From Phycisphaerae bacterium (GTDB taxonomy: Bacteria > Planctomycetota > Phycisphaerae > UBA1845 > Fen-1342), in assembly GCA_030428945.1 (NCBI GenBank), contig JAUIEC010000004.1, forward strand, positions 62,001 through 126,000: a stretch of DNA of 64,000 bases. The letters run 5' to 3'. A program made the translations under genes and the position numbers. Position 1 is the stretch's first letter. Each line of letters opens with the position of its first letter. Under the pieces are notes generated by a model. The model saw only the letters and a list, made by a program, of their open reading frames with translations, made no database searches and was not told where the DNA came from. Positions 8,597 to 16,764 of the stretch are shown here, one piece after another.

Positions 8597-9682
8597 TCAA
8601 GCGCCGGTTGGCGTCTCCCGGTTTTCGATCCCGAGCAGGCCGCCCAGCAGATCCGAGGCCTGGTCGAGCAGTCCGATCAGCCCGCGGATCAGCCCGGGCG
8701 TCAGATCCGGCCGAGGCGCGTAACCGATCGCCTGGCGCAGCGGGCGCAGCCAGCGCTCCGCGCCGCCTTCCAGAACCATGCCGTCGAGCGAAAAGACACT
8801 GACCCGGTCCACACCGGCCAGGCGGGCGGCCGCGACGTCGGCGAGCAGCGGCGCGAGGTCGCTGTAGCCTCGGGGCACCAGCAGGCCGGGCGTACCGACG
8901 TTGCCGACCGCGACCCCGGCCCGCTGGCCGAACAGGTCCCGGGCGGTGCGGGCGTAGCTGGTGACGAACTCGGCCGAGAGCGGCAGGCCGAACAGTTCGA
9001 TGAAGAACGGACGGTAGGTCATGACGGTGACCTCGTCCCAGGGAATGCCGTCGAGCGGGGTGTCGAACAGGTCCTGGATGGTGGCGTCGCCGTCGGCCTG
9101 GTCGTCGAGCGTCCACGGCAGGGTGGCGACCATGACCCGCAGGTCGCGGGCCTGGAGGCGCTCGACCAGTTGCCGCAGTTCGGCCCGGGCGGCGACGAAT
9201 GCGGGGCGGTCGACCTGGCGGATGAGTCGCGGCAGTCCGTTCGGGTCGCCGGTCCGCAGGGCGCGCGCGGTGGCGAAGTCGGGTTCGAGGTCGAAGATCA
9301 GCCACGACAGCCGGATCGATTCCGTCTCGGCCTGTTCCAGGAGGGCGTCGGCGAAAGCGGCGAAGGCGCTGATGTTCCGCTCGTTCAGCCAGGTGCCGTC
9401 GTCGGGCAACTGCAGCCACGGCCGCAGTTCGACGCCGGCGAGGTCAGCCTGGCGGCAGAGTTCCCAGAACGTCGGGCCGAGTCGGTCGGGCGTGACGGCC
9501 ACGTAGACGGCCGCGTCGTGCGCCGCGAGTGTCGGCAACTGCCGGCGAACCTGCTCGTACGGCAGGAACTCGCTCCAGACGGCGAGGTGCGTCGGGGGCG
9601 GCGTCACGAAGCAGCCTGCGACGAGCAGCAGCAGGCCGCCCAGGCCGGTATGAAGCGACGTGCGAAGGTTACGGTGGCTCAC
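8597..9682 (-). CDS. Lipoprotein, probable TIM-barrel glycosidase-like protein
   Basis: A 361-residue protein starting at a GTG with AAAGG upstream and a lipobox LLLLVAGC. The mature part alternates beta strands and helices as in a TIM barrel. AVYVAVTPDR, IFDLEPDF, VMVATLPW and DEVTVMTYRPFF occur in order; the last resembles the DxVxVMTYD strand of GH18-like barrels. A clear catalytic DxxDxDxE motif is absent, so a carbohydrate-active function is only inferred. It is first of three minus-strand lipoprotein genes, and its promoter would lie in the divergent gap shared with the MtfA-like gene. Confidence 0.6.
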   Translation of the reverse strand: MSHRNLRTSLHTGLGGLLLLVAGCFVTPPPTHLAVWSEFLPYEQVRRQLPTLAAHDAAVYVAVTPDRLGPTFWELCRQADLAGVELRPWLQLPDDGTWLNERNISAFAAFADALLEQAETESIRLSWLIFDLEPDFATARALRTGDPNGLPRLIRQVDRPAFVAARAELRQLVERLQARDLRVMVATLPWTLDDQADGDATIQDLFDTPLDGIPWDEVTVMTYRPFFIELFGLPLSAEFVTSYARTARDLFGQRAGVAVGNVGTPGLLVPRGYSDLAPLLADVAAARLAGVDRVSVFSLDGMVLEGGAERWLRPLRQAIGYAPRPDLTPGLIRGLIGLLDQASDLLGGLLGIENRETPTGA

Positions 9683-9872
9683 CTGTGAGACCTTTCTGCG
9701 GGGCCGGGACGTGGAACCGTGGCGGCGGCGTGGGGCCGAAGGGCGGCGAAGGCTGCCTTCTTGACTGCTATGCGCGTTCACGTTTTCGCGCGGCCCCGAG
9801 ACGGACCCGATCCGCCTGACTCGACTTAGTGTATCGTTTCCACAGTGAGCGACGCAGCGGGAGGGAGTGCAG

Positions 9873-10652
9873 ATGCTGGGCGCGTTGGTGGACTGGCTGT
9901 TCGGGAAGGATGAGCGGCGGACGGATGAACTGCCCGAGCCGTTTCCCGCGGACTGGCGGCGGATTCTCGACGGTGATGTGCTGCACTACCGGATGCTGCC
10001 GCGCGACGAGGATCGGGCCCAGCTCGAGCGCGACGTGTACTGGCTCGTGCGGCAGAAGACCTGGACGCCGATCGACCTGGAGATCGACGACCGCAAGCGG
10101 GTTGTGATCGCCGGGTACGCGGCGCTGCTGCTGAATCGTCGGCTGGACCTCGGCGTCTATCCGCGAACGCGCGAGATCATCGTGCGGCCGACCTCCTACA
10201 ACGAGGCCTACAAATCGCACGGCCCCGGCGTGGTCGGCGCCAACCGACTGGGCGAGGCCTGGTATCGCGGCCCGGTCGTGCTGGCGTGGAGTGCGATCCG
10301 TCCGCTGCTGGACCGGCACGCCGACCGGCACAACGTCATCATCCACGAGTTCGCCCACAAGCTTGATTTCCTCGACGGCTCGACCGACGGAACGCCGCCG
10401 CTGGAGAGTCGGGTCGACCTGCTCGAATGGGCCCGCGTCTTCACGGCCGAGTTCGACGCGCTGGTCGCGGCGGCCGACAACGGAACCCGGACGGTGCTCG
10501 ACAAGTACGGGGCGACCAACACGGCCGAGTTCTTCGCCGTCGCGACCGAGGCGTTCTTCTGTTTTCCCCGGCGTCTGCAGCGGGAGCACGGTGCGCTGTA
10601 CGACTGCCTGCGGGACTTCTTCCGGCATGATCCGGCGACTTGGCCCGGGTGA
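9873..10652 (+). CDS. MtfA-like zinc peptidase (DUF980/M90 family)
   Basis: A 259-residue protein of the MtfA (Mlc titration factor A) family. The zinc-binding motif H158-EFAH162 is followed by KLDFLDG, as in characterised members, with a downstream EFFAVATEAFF segment supplying the third ligand Glu. In enterobacteria MtfA is a cytosolic peptidase linked to glucose PTS control; here the partner is unknown. The ATG at 9873 has GGGAGG eight bases upstream; a GTG two codons earlier is less likely. It is divergent from the lipoprotein genes. Confidence 0.88.
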   Translation: MLGALVDWLFGKDERRTDELPEPFPADWRRILDGDVLHYRMLPRDEDRAQLERDVYWLVRQKTWTPIDLEIDDRKRVVIAGYAALLLNRRLDLGVYPRTREIIVRPTSYNEAYKSHGPGVVGANRLGEAWYRGPVVLAWSAIRPLLDRHADRHNVIIHEFAHKLDFLDGSTDGTPPLESRVDLLEWARVFTAEFDALVAAADNGTRTVLDKYGATNTAEFFAVATEAFFCFPRRLQREHGALYDCLRDFFRHDPATWPG

Positions 10653-10690
10653 CGGCCGCGGTTCGCTGCGGCGGGTGTCGGGCGGGGTTC

Positions 10691-11359
10691 TCAGTCCGCG
10701 TTCTTCCGGACCAGCAGCAGGCCGTCGCCGATCGGGACGAGGCTGCAGGTCACGCGCGGGTCGCTGCCGACCTGCTGGTTCAGTTCGCGGATCGCGAGGG
10801 TTTCCTCGTCGCTGCGTTCCGGTTCGAGAATGCGTCCGCTCCAGAGGGCGTTGTCGACGGCCAGCAGTCCGCCGGGCCGGAGCAGCGAGAGGGTCTGTTC
10901 GTAGTAGGCGGTGTAGTTCTGCTTGTCGGCGTCGATGAAGGCGAAGTCGAACGTGCTGCGCTGCGGACCGTCGGTCAGCGTGGCGAGCGTTTCGAGCGCG
11001 GGCGCCAGGCGCAGCGTGATCCGGTCGTCGAGTCCGGCCCGCTGCCAGTAGCGGCGGGCGATGTCGGTCCACTCGGCGCTGCGGTCGCAGGCCAGCAGGC
11101 TGCCGCCGGGGGCGAGGCCGCGGGCGATGCAGATGGCGCTGTAGCCGGTGAAGGTTCCGATTTCGATGGCCCGGGTCGCCCCGCACAGGCTGACCAGCAG
11201 CGTCAGCAACTGGCCCTGCTCGGGAGAGATCTGCATGCGGGCCTGCGGCAGTCGGGCGGTCTCGGTCCGCAGGGCGGCCAGCGTGTCACACTCGCGGACG
11301 GTGGTTCGCAGCAGGTAGTCGCGAATCTCCGCGGACAACGTAAACGTAGACGCCGACAT
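10691..11359 (-). CDS. Class I SAM-dependent O-methyltransferase
   Basis: A 222-residue member of the catechol/caffeoyl-CoA-type O-methyltransferase family (methyltransf_3). Motif I is EIGTFTG at residues 66-72. The metal-binding strand is FIDADKQNY with DADK at 143-146, followed by LRPGGLLAVDNALWSG. Such enzymes transfer methyl groups to catechol-like or flavonoid hydroxyls with Mg2+. The natural substrate is unknown. The frame is open upstream to 11527, but the ATG at 11359 gives the family N-terminus and has GGAG upstream. It converges with the MtfA-like gene with only 38 bases between stops. Confidence 0.88.
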   Translation of the reverse strand: MSASTFTLSAEIRDYLLRTTVRECDTLAALRTETARLPQARMQISPEQGQLLTLLVSLCGATRAIEIGTFTGYSAICIARGLAPGGSLLACDRSAEWTDIARRYWQRAGLDDRITLRLAPALETLATLTDGPQRSTFDFAFIDADKQNYTAYYEQTLSLLRPGGLLAVDNALWSGRILEPERSDEETLAIRELNQQVGSDPRVTCSLVPIGDGLLLVRKNAD

Positions 11360-11560
11360 GGACAGGCTCCGCACGACCGTGAACCGGGCGGCCGCCGCCG
11401 GTTCGCGGTTGGTTGTCTGTTGCTTGCGGGAGGCAGTGTACCTCGCGGCGGCGGGGCCCGCGCGGCGGGTCGGGTCGGGGCGCAAAGCAATGCAGGTGCG
11501 CGAGTCGTGAAACTCGCTCACCTGCATCCGGGCTCCGTGGCAGTGCTGGCGGTTGCCAGC

Positions 11561-11785
11561 CTACCGGCGGCGAAAACGTCTGCGGGGTCGGACCGGAATC
11601 GCATCCGGTCGGGGGGCCTGTCCGGGGGTCAGGCTGACGGCAATCCGCAGCCAGATCGCGAAGGTTCCCAGCAGCAGGGCGGGGACCGTCAGCGACGGCA
11701 GCGGGATGAACTCGCGTGTCAGGGGGGCGAAGGCGGCGACGGTGCCGAGTACGACCGTCAGCAGCAGTGCCAGAGCGATTTGCAT
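11561..11785 (-). CDS. Small two-helix membrane protein, unknown function
   Basis: A 74-residue protein. The first hydrophobic segment starts at the N-terminus (QIALALLLTVVLGTVAAFA). The second is VPALLLGTFAIWLRIAVSL, and the tail is strongly basic, ending RPRRRFRRR. The gene is supported mainly by a perfect AGGAGG site eight bases before the ATG and by sensible topology. I recognise no family. It stands alone between the methyltransferase gene and the octamer-repeat tract. Confidence 0.6.
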   Translation of the reverse strand: MQIALALLLTVVLGTVAAFAPLTREFIPLPSLTVPALLLGTFAIWLRIAVSLTPGQAPRPDAIPVRPRRRFRRR

Positions 11786-11935
11786 ACGCGTTGCCTCCTC
11801 GTGCCGGGACGCGGCAAACCTCCACGGCACAGGATGCTAGGCGTCACCGGGTGACGAAGGCAAGTCGGCGATCGCGCGATAAGTTGTTTCGGGGAAGTGG
11901 CTTGCGGGAATCTCTCTGTTTATGGGACGGGGGCT

Positions 11936-12055
11936 GAGTAACCAAGTAAGCAAGTAAGCAGGTAAGCAAGTGAGCAAGTAACCAAGTGAGCAAGTAAGCA
12001 AGTGAGCAAGTCACCAAAGTGCGCACGTAAGCGGGTGCGCAAGTTGGCAGGTTCG
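11936..12055 (+). repeat. Tandem octamer array (AAGTRAGC type), longest copy
   Basis: About 14 head-to-tail 8-bp units, the first eight nearly perfect: AAGTAAGC twice, AGGTAAGC, AAGTGAGC, AAGTAACC, AAGTGAGC, AAGTAAGC, AAGTGAGC. They decay towards 12055. The plus strand carries TAA or TGA in every good unit. The array lies past the 3' end of the metal-transporter gene but in the opposite orientation to the usual pattern in this window. The 11,786-12,075 gap contains nothing else that I can support. Confidence 0.9.
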
Positions 12056-12075
12056 GGCCTGTGGGGCGGCGCGTG

Positions 12076-12774
12076 TCAGCCGTGGGTGGCCGTGAACTGG
12101 GTGGCGATCCAGTAGCAGCCGATCGCGATGGTCAGGGTGCAACTGCCGCCGAGCAGCAGTCGGTAGGTGCGGTCGCCCATGGTGCGGAGCGAGGCGGCGA
12201 TGCGTCCCATTGCCCAGGAGAAGGTGGCCATCGCGAGGATCGCGCCGATGCCGTAGGCGAAGACGTAGGTGGCCGCGTCCCAGCGGGTGGGCAGCAGCAG
12301 GGCGGGCAGGACGCCGAGCAGGTGCGACGTGCCGGCGAGTCCGTGCAGGGCGCCGATGCCGAGTGCGCTGTGCGAGTGGCTGTGGTCGACGGGGTGTTCG
12401 TCGCCGGGGCGGTCTTCGTGGACGTGGATGTGGGTATGCCGCTGGCCGTCGTGTTCGTGCACGTGGCTGTGGACGCGGGTGGCGAACATGCGTCGCAGGC
12501 CGACGAGGCCGATGGCGATCAGGACGAAGCCGACGAGTCGCTCGCCCCAGGTCGACATCAGGTCGATCGGCAGGGCTTCGCGGAACAGCAGGGCGAGCAG
12601 CGCGAGGACCCAGACGCCAGCCGAGTGCCCGAGTCCCCAGAGGAGCCCGAGTCGCCAGGTCGCCCGCCGCTGATCGACCGCCAGCGGCGCGATCGCAGCC
12701 AGGTGATCCGGCCCGGCCAGCACATGGGCCCCCCCGGCCGCCAGTCCGGTGAGGAGAGTGATGAGGATGTTCAT
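12076..12774 (-). CDS. RcnA/UreH-like nickel/cobalt (or sulfite) transporter with His-rich loop
   Basis: A 232-residue polytopic membrane protein. The first helix carries GGAHVLAGPDHLAAI (His17, Asp23, His24), the signature of the UreH/NiCoT/SafE group. A long cytoplasmic or periplasmic loop at about residues 102-136 is packed with histidines (VHSHVHEHDGQRHTHIHVHE), as in RcnA-type metal exporters. A second ALHGLAG motif begins the later half. Likely substrate is Ni2+ or Co2+, inferred from the His loop. The start may be 12774 or the ATG three codons earlier at 12783; neither has a clear ribosome binding site. Confidence 0.8.
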   Translation of the reverse strand: MNILITLLTGLAAGGAHVLAGPDHLAAIAPLAVDQRRATWRLGLLWGLGHSAGVWVLALLALLFREALPIDLMSTWGERLVGFVLIAIGLVGLRRMFATRVHSHVHEHDGQRHTHIHVHEDRPGDEHPVDHSHSHSALGIGALHGLAGTSHLLGVLPALLLPTRWDAATYVFAYGIGAILAMATFSWAMGRIAASLRTMGDRTYRLLLGGSCTLTIAIGCYWIATQFTATHG

Positions 12775-12878
12775 GGGTGCCATCGTACGAGGGCGGGTTT
12801 GCGGCGGGAAGGGCGGCGGTATCGGAGGTTGAGGGAACCGAGCGCGGTTGGCCAACGGCGGGACAGACCTGTTCTTAA

Positions 12879-12923
12879 CGCGCCCGGCAGGACTCGAACC
12901 TGCAACCCTCGGTTCCGAAGACC
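12879..12923 (-). repeat. attL: 45-bp direct repeat, 3' fragment of tRNA-Arg
   Basis: Forty-five bases identical to 22929-22973, the 3' part of the tRNA-Arg(TCG) gene from the anticodon loop through the discriminator base. The fragment has no 5' half here and so is a displaced 3' end left by integration. It marks the left boundary of the island. Core sequence identity ends at GAAGACC. Confidence 0.95.
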
Positions 12924-13083
12924 TGTCGGGCGCTGCAAGGGGGGGAAGACCGGCCTAAGACACTAGCGGACGGGCGATGCCGCTAAGTGAAATCCGGGCA
13001 GCGGCTTAGCCGACACTCGGTCCGCGTGGTGAATCGGTGGCATCTGCTGGCCGGGCTCGCCCTGCCATCCGTTGCCGGAAAGC

Positions 13084-13105
13084 AAGTGGCAAACAATCGG
13101 CAAAC
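13084..13105 (+). repeat. Candidate integrase arm-type site, left end
   Basis: A 22-base sequence AAGTGGCAAACAATCGGCAA plus AC recurs with one mismatch at 22822-22843 near the right end, in the same orientation. Its position about 160 bases inside the left attachment core fits an arm-type binding site for the integrase or a directionality factor. Function is inferred. Confidence 0.6.
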
Positions 13106-13123
13106 CAGATTGCGGCCGCAGGG

Positions 13124-16100
13124 CTATGCTCCGGAGTTAACCTCCACATCGACGGCTACCGGCCCGAAGAAGTTGAACGAAATCGAGAAGCTGACGCGAT
13201 CGCCTCGCTTGATGGCGTTCCAATCGTCGCTGGATAGGCTTGTTTCTGAAAGGTAGATCGAGTGTGGGTCACCATCACGTCTTACCCATCCGTGGTTCGT
13301 CTCGACTGACTCGATTGGACCCGTAAAGCGAGCCGACACACCCGCGCGCAACCATGGCGATCGCGGCTGCCGACGCCGAGTCAGAGGCGCGCGCCGCAAC
13401 TCTGAAAAACGGCTCAACGCTTCCGTAACCTTCCCGTTGATATAGAGCTGCCTCGCGTAGAACAATTGCGCCGAGTAGTTGCTGTCCCCTTCGATAAACG
13501 ACTTCCGAAACGCAGCTTCAATTCTGATCGGATCACCCTGTCGAGCGTCGACGATCTGTGCGAACAAAAAGTTGAGTTGTTTATGGTGCGGCTCGACTTC
13601 TAGGGCATTGGTGAGTAGACGCTCAGCCTCCGCCAGTTTTCCTTGTTGAAGCCAGAGTTTGCCAAGCCGAAGGATGAGGTAGGGGCTTGCTCCTGGTGCC
13701 GACGCCGCGCTCACCAACGCGTCTGCTGCCCTGGTCTCGTCGCCCAGCAGCGTCGCAAGCCGAGATTCGGCGTCTAGGAGATAGTTGTCCTCCGGGAACT
13801 GCTGAAGCCCTGCGTCCAGCAAGCTCTCGGCGTTCCTGACCGCCTCCGCCGTCTCCTCTGCCAAGGTCTCCAGGTCCTCTTTGATTGCGTATTCGAGACG
13901 ACATAGCTCAATCTTAATCGCTGTGTGAATCGCGTACGCGTCTCGCGATTTCCGCTCCAACAGTGGCACGATCAGTTTCCGCGCGTGCTGAAGATGTCCC
14001 TCTCGTGCGACGCGGCTTGGAGCGAGGACAGCTCTGCGCAGCTCAAGCTCAGCGAACTGGTGTGCAACATTCGAGTTTCCCGGCAACATTCGCTCCGCCT
14101 CGCCAAGAAAACGAGCAGCCGCCGCTAGGTCGCCGTCGTCCGCGCGTACCTCGAAGATCGCACGTTGCAGAAGCAGGTTCCCCTCTTCTGGCGCGATCTT
14201 GATTGCAGCATCGTATACCCTACGCACGAGGTCTCGCTCCCCAAACAGCTCGATTAGAACTCGTGCTTTCACCATTTGAGTAAAGGCGCGCCTGTCCGTC
14301 TCGTAAGAGACGTTCAGCGCCCCGAGGATGTGCATGAATCGCTCGAACCGGAGTTGTGGATCGACAAGGACCTGCTGGCACACAAGCTCCGCAACGTGCC
14401 GATGGCGCGCCGAGTACTCGTAGTCGTATCCGCGGAATCCAAGCTTGGCAGATACCACGTGCTCAAGAGGCTTGAAGAAGTTCTTCTCGAATGCTTCGAA
14501 CGTAATCCCGTGGATTCGAGAGACCAGTCCGGCCCGAACCGGGGTACCGAGCCAGTTCAGAAAGCAAACCGTCAGGTACATCCGCTGCGCCGCAGCGGGC
14601 AGGAGTGCATTGTACTCATCGTGCACGATCTCCTCGAAGGGCTTTCCGAGCGTAGCTTCATGTAGCGCAACCAGAAGCTGTCGGCCTGCGCGCTTACGGA
14701 GCGCATCCTCTTGCTGACCCCGAGATATGCCTGAAAGGGTACCGAGTGCGCCGTGCTTCGTGAGTCGCTCGATGAGGTCGCTGATTTCCGTGTCACTGAG
14801 GTAAGGGACGACATACTCGTCGGAGACTAAGTGATCTAGGGAGGAGGCTGAACTATAGTGCCATTCGGACGATCGCTCCGCGAGGATAAGGGTCAAAGGG
14901 ATACCCCGCCTTTGTGCCATCTCGTAGATACGTCGCAGTTGGTCAACACAGTCGGCAGCGTCGTCAACGAACACGTAGAGCCGACCATCAAGCAGCCCGG
15001 CGAGCTCCTCAAACACGCTAGGTGCCGGTAGGCTCCGGCCTTCGACGAACAGGCTCACCTGATCGAAGTCACAAGCGGTCGTCCATGCGAGACGTTTCAG
15101 GAGAACTGACTTGCCTGCCCCTGCCTCCGCGCGAATTAGGAACATCTCCGGCCCCCGATCCGTCGCCTCGATGACAGTCCGCATGATGACTTTGTCGGTT
15201 AGGCCGCGCGAACAATCGAGTTCTTGTTTGATGGCCCCCCAGCTCTCTGCAAAGCCGCGGTAGAACCGCGCCGGGTCGGCTACCGGCGCGGACATCGCGG
15301 AATGTACGTAGACCGCGTCGTGCTCCAGGAAAAGCCGTGTGGCCTCAGTGAGCGCCGGCGTGCTATCGGTGAGCCGATCGAAGATGGGCAGGGCAGGGGA
15401 CGGCACTGGGACAGCGCGCGCAATGCCTACTATCCGCTCGTCCAGGTGCTCTAAGAACTCGCGAAAGGAAGCGTCGATAGCCGTGATCTTCTTTGTTTCC
15501 CAAAAACGGACTTGCTCCTGCGCAGGCTCTGGCACGACTGCAAAGAACCTGGCCCGCGGCATGTCTTCCTCGGTAAGGCGAAGCAGGATCGCGCGAAGAT
15601 CCGGGTCGCCAAGAGACGTGCCGACAAATACAACCGTGCACTCTGCTGCCCACTCGGAGAGTGTCGTAAACAGGCGAGATCTTCCCTTCTGATGCGTCAC
15701 ATACTGGTCGGGCGTCAGTATTAGGGGAACTCTGGGATCTTCGATCCGATTGATGCAACCGTGCAGCTTCAGCAACAGCACGTCTTTTGAAGAGCGACGT
15801 AAATCTTCGAGTCGATCGAAGTTGGACACCACTGGTGCGATTGTCTGATGACTGGAGTTAGCATATGCCCTTTCGATTATCAAGTCGTAGTTGAGGGTCG
15901 CAAGCCCGTGCCACTTAAAAGTTGGCAGGAGGCGATGGAACTCGGCCGGCTGAAAGGGCTGAAATACTCCCCTAACGAACTCCTGCACCCTACGGATGTC
16001 CGATTCACTGATTGAGAGTTCAGCAACCGTGGCGAGCGAGTCGTTCGCAAACCGACCACCCAAGAACTCCCTGTTTAGCATTGCCGCCAACGCGCTGGCG

Positions 16101-16213
16101 AGCGGAACTTCGCGTTGCTCTGGATGCTGCGCCCCCATGGACGCGCCAGCGCCAAGGACTAGGACCACCTTCCCTCGCTCAACTTGCTTCAGGAGGTACT
16201 CTGGCAATTCCAT
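13124..16213 (-). CDS. SIR2-STAND-TPR protein with C-terminal cold-shock-like domain, candidate anti-phage effector
   Basis: A 1029-residue protein. Residues 1-270 form a SIR2_2-type NADase domain: VLGAGAS (19-25), catalytic-type Asn108 in TLNYD and His151 in KLHGC, then VFVGTSLGDPDLR. A P-loop NTPase follows, with Walker A A362-EAGAGKS369 and Walker B YVFVDD (413-418), then helical STAND-like sequence. Residues about 610-940 are TPR-like, for example GKLAEAERLLTNALEVEPH. The last 70 residues (GPIESVETNHGWVRRDG to GPVAVDV) look like a cold-shock OB fold. Known SIR2-STAND proteins deplete NAD+ when they sense phage. It sits alone on the minus strand, divergent from an XRE regulator. The ATG at 16213 is preferred to a GTG at 16318. 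Its GC is lower than its surroundings. Confidence 0.85.
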   Translation of the reverse strand: MELPEYLLKQVERGKVVLVLGAGASMGAQHPEQREVPLASALAAMLNREFLGGRFANDSLATVAELSISESDIRRVQEFVRGVFQPFQPAEFHRLLPTFKWHGLATLNYDLIIERAYANSSHQTIAPVVSNFDRLEDLRRSSKDVLLLKLHGCINRIEDPRVPLILTPDQYVTHQKGRSRLFTTLSEWAAECTVVFVGTSLGDPDLRAILLRLTEEDMPRARFFAVVPEPAQEQVRFWETKKITAIDASFREFLEHLDERIVGIARAVPVPSPALPIFDRLTDSTPALTEATRLFLEHDAVYVHSAMSAPVADPARFYRGFAESWGAIKQELDCSRGLTDKVIMRTVIEATDRGPEMFLIRAEAGAGKSVLLKRLAWTTACDFDQVSLFVEGRSLPAPSVFEELAGLLDGRLYVFVDDAADCVDQLRRIYEMAQRRGIPLTLILAERSSEWHYSSASSLDHLVSDEYVVPYLSDTEISDLIERLTKHGALGTLSGISRGQQEDALRKRAGRQLLVALHEATLGKPFEEIVHDEYNALLPAAAQRMYLTVCFLNWLGTPVRAGLVSRIHGITFEAFEKNFFKPLEHVVSAKLGFRGYDYEYSARHRHVAELVCQQVLVDPQLRFERFMHILGALNVSYETDRRAFTQMVKARVLIELFGERDLVRRVYDAAIKIAPEEGNLLLQRAIFEVRADDGDLAAAARFLGEAERMLPGNSNVAHQFAELELRRAVLAPSRVAREGHLQHARKLIVPLLERKSRDAYAIHTAIKIELCRLEYAIKEDLETLAEETAEAVRNAESLLDAGLQQFPEDNYLLDAESRLATLLGDETRAADALVSAASAPGASPYLILRLGKLWLQQGKLAEAERLLTNALEVEPHHKQLNFLFAQIVDARQGDPIRIEAAFRKSFIEGDSNYSAQLFYARQLYINGKVTEALSRFSELRRAPLTRRRQPRSPWLRAGVSARFTGPIESVETNHGWVRRDGDPHSIYLSETSLSSDDWNAIKRGDRVSFSISFNFFGPVAVDVEVNSGA

Positions 16214-16397
16214 GCTGATTTGCTCTCCCGTGCGGTTTCGTGACCTGCTCGCCCGCGCTGCTCGCGATTCCAATCGATCGCACTCAAGGGGGCCAAGTGT
16301 AGCGCTTTCGACTGACACAGCAAAAGGTTTCTGCGGCAGTCGGCTTCGCCATTCTAGTCGGGCGCTCCGGTCCGGTATGGAAGACTCGCCCCAGTGA

Positions 16398-16409
16398 AGA
16401 CTTTAGTCT
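16398..16409. promoter_or_regulatory. Candidate XRE operator between the SIR2 and regulator genes
   Basis: AGACTTTAGTCT is a near-palindrome with AGACT and AGTCT arms around TT. The 11-mer GACTTTAGTCT within it recurs in reverse complement at 16724-16734. It lies 38 bases before the regulator's ATG and 185 bases before the SIR2-protein start, where a repressor could affect both promoters. Confidence 0.5.
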
Positions 16410-16447
16410 GAGGACTTCCGACGCCGGCGGCAATAGCGTCTCGCTTC

Positions 16448-16669
16448 ATGCTGGGCGAGGAGCTACGCAAGGCACGTGAGTCGGCGGGATTGACCCAGGA
16501 AGAGCTTGCGCACCGGGCCGGCATCCACCGCACGTACGTCAGCCTCCTCGAACGCGGCCGCAAGTCCCCGCCCGTCGATGTCCTCCTGCGCCTTTGCGCC
16601 GCGACAGGAGTCCGGGCCTCGAACGTGATTGCCGTCGTCGAGGCGAGCCGGACCCGCCGAAGCCGCTAA
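16448..16669 (+). CDS. XRE-family helix-turn-helix regulator
   Basis: A 73-residue protein that is essentially one HTH_3/Cro-CI domain: LRKARESAGLTQEELAHRAG, then HRTYVSLLERGRKSPPVDVL, ending in a basic TRRSR tail. Such small regulators bind palindromic operators as dimers and commonly control defence genes on mobile elements. It is divergent from the SIR2-STAND gene and upstream of two envelope-protein genes. A shared 11-bp near-palindrome occurs on both of its sides. No ribosome binding site is evident before the ATG. Functional assignment beyond DNA binding is inferred. Confidence 0.88.
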   Translation: MLGEELRKARESAGLTQEELAHRAGIHRTYVSLLERGRKSPPVDVLLRLCAATGVRASNVIAVVEASRTRRSR

Positions 16670-16684
16670 GTCTCTTCGCTCGAA

Positions 16685-16699
16685 GTCCTTCCGAAGGAC
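16685..16699. terminator. Short inverted repeat after the XRE gene
   Basis: GTCCTTC and GAAGGAC form perfect 7-base arms around a single C, 16 bases after the regulator's stop codon. It could be a weak terminator or another protein-binding site; with a one-base centre it is a better DNA palindrome than an RNA hairpin. Confidence 0.35.
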
Positions 16700-16722
16700 G
16701 GCGGCCCGAGGCGGCTTTCGTG

Positions 16723-16734
16723 TAGACTAAAGTC
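16723..16734 (+). promoter_or_regulatory. -10-like TAGACT overlapping a second candidate XRE site
   Basis: TAGACT at 16723-16728 resembles a -10 box for the gene starting at 16765. It overlaps AGACTAAAGTC (16724-16734), the reverse complement of the site at 16399-16409. An operator on a -10 box would allow direct repression of the two envelope genes. Confidence 0.45.
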
Positions 16735-16764
16735 ATCGCCTGGCCGGGCAGTGAGGATCATTGG

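Noticed and set aside
7073..9688. Long plus-strand open frames opposite the three lipoprotein genes
   Set aside because: They are high-GC mirror frames with Gln/Arg/Gly-rich sequence and no ribosome sites; the minus-strand genes have signal peptides, domains and Shine-Dalgarno sites.
11716..11937. Plus-strand 73-codon gene ending at the octamer array
   Set aside because: It lies antisense to a well-supported small gene, is Arg-rich with no ribosome site, and its stop merely comes from the repeat.
11936..12055. CRISPR array
   Set aside because: Units are 8 bp with no spacers and no cas genes nearby; it is a simple tandem repeat.
12879..12923. Second tRNA-Arg gene
   Set aside because: Only the 3' part is present; beyond the anticodon loop the sequence diverges and no 5' half can fold, so it is an attachment-site remnant.
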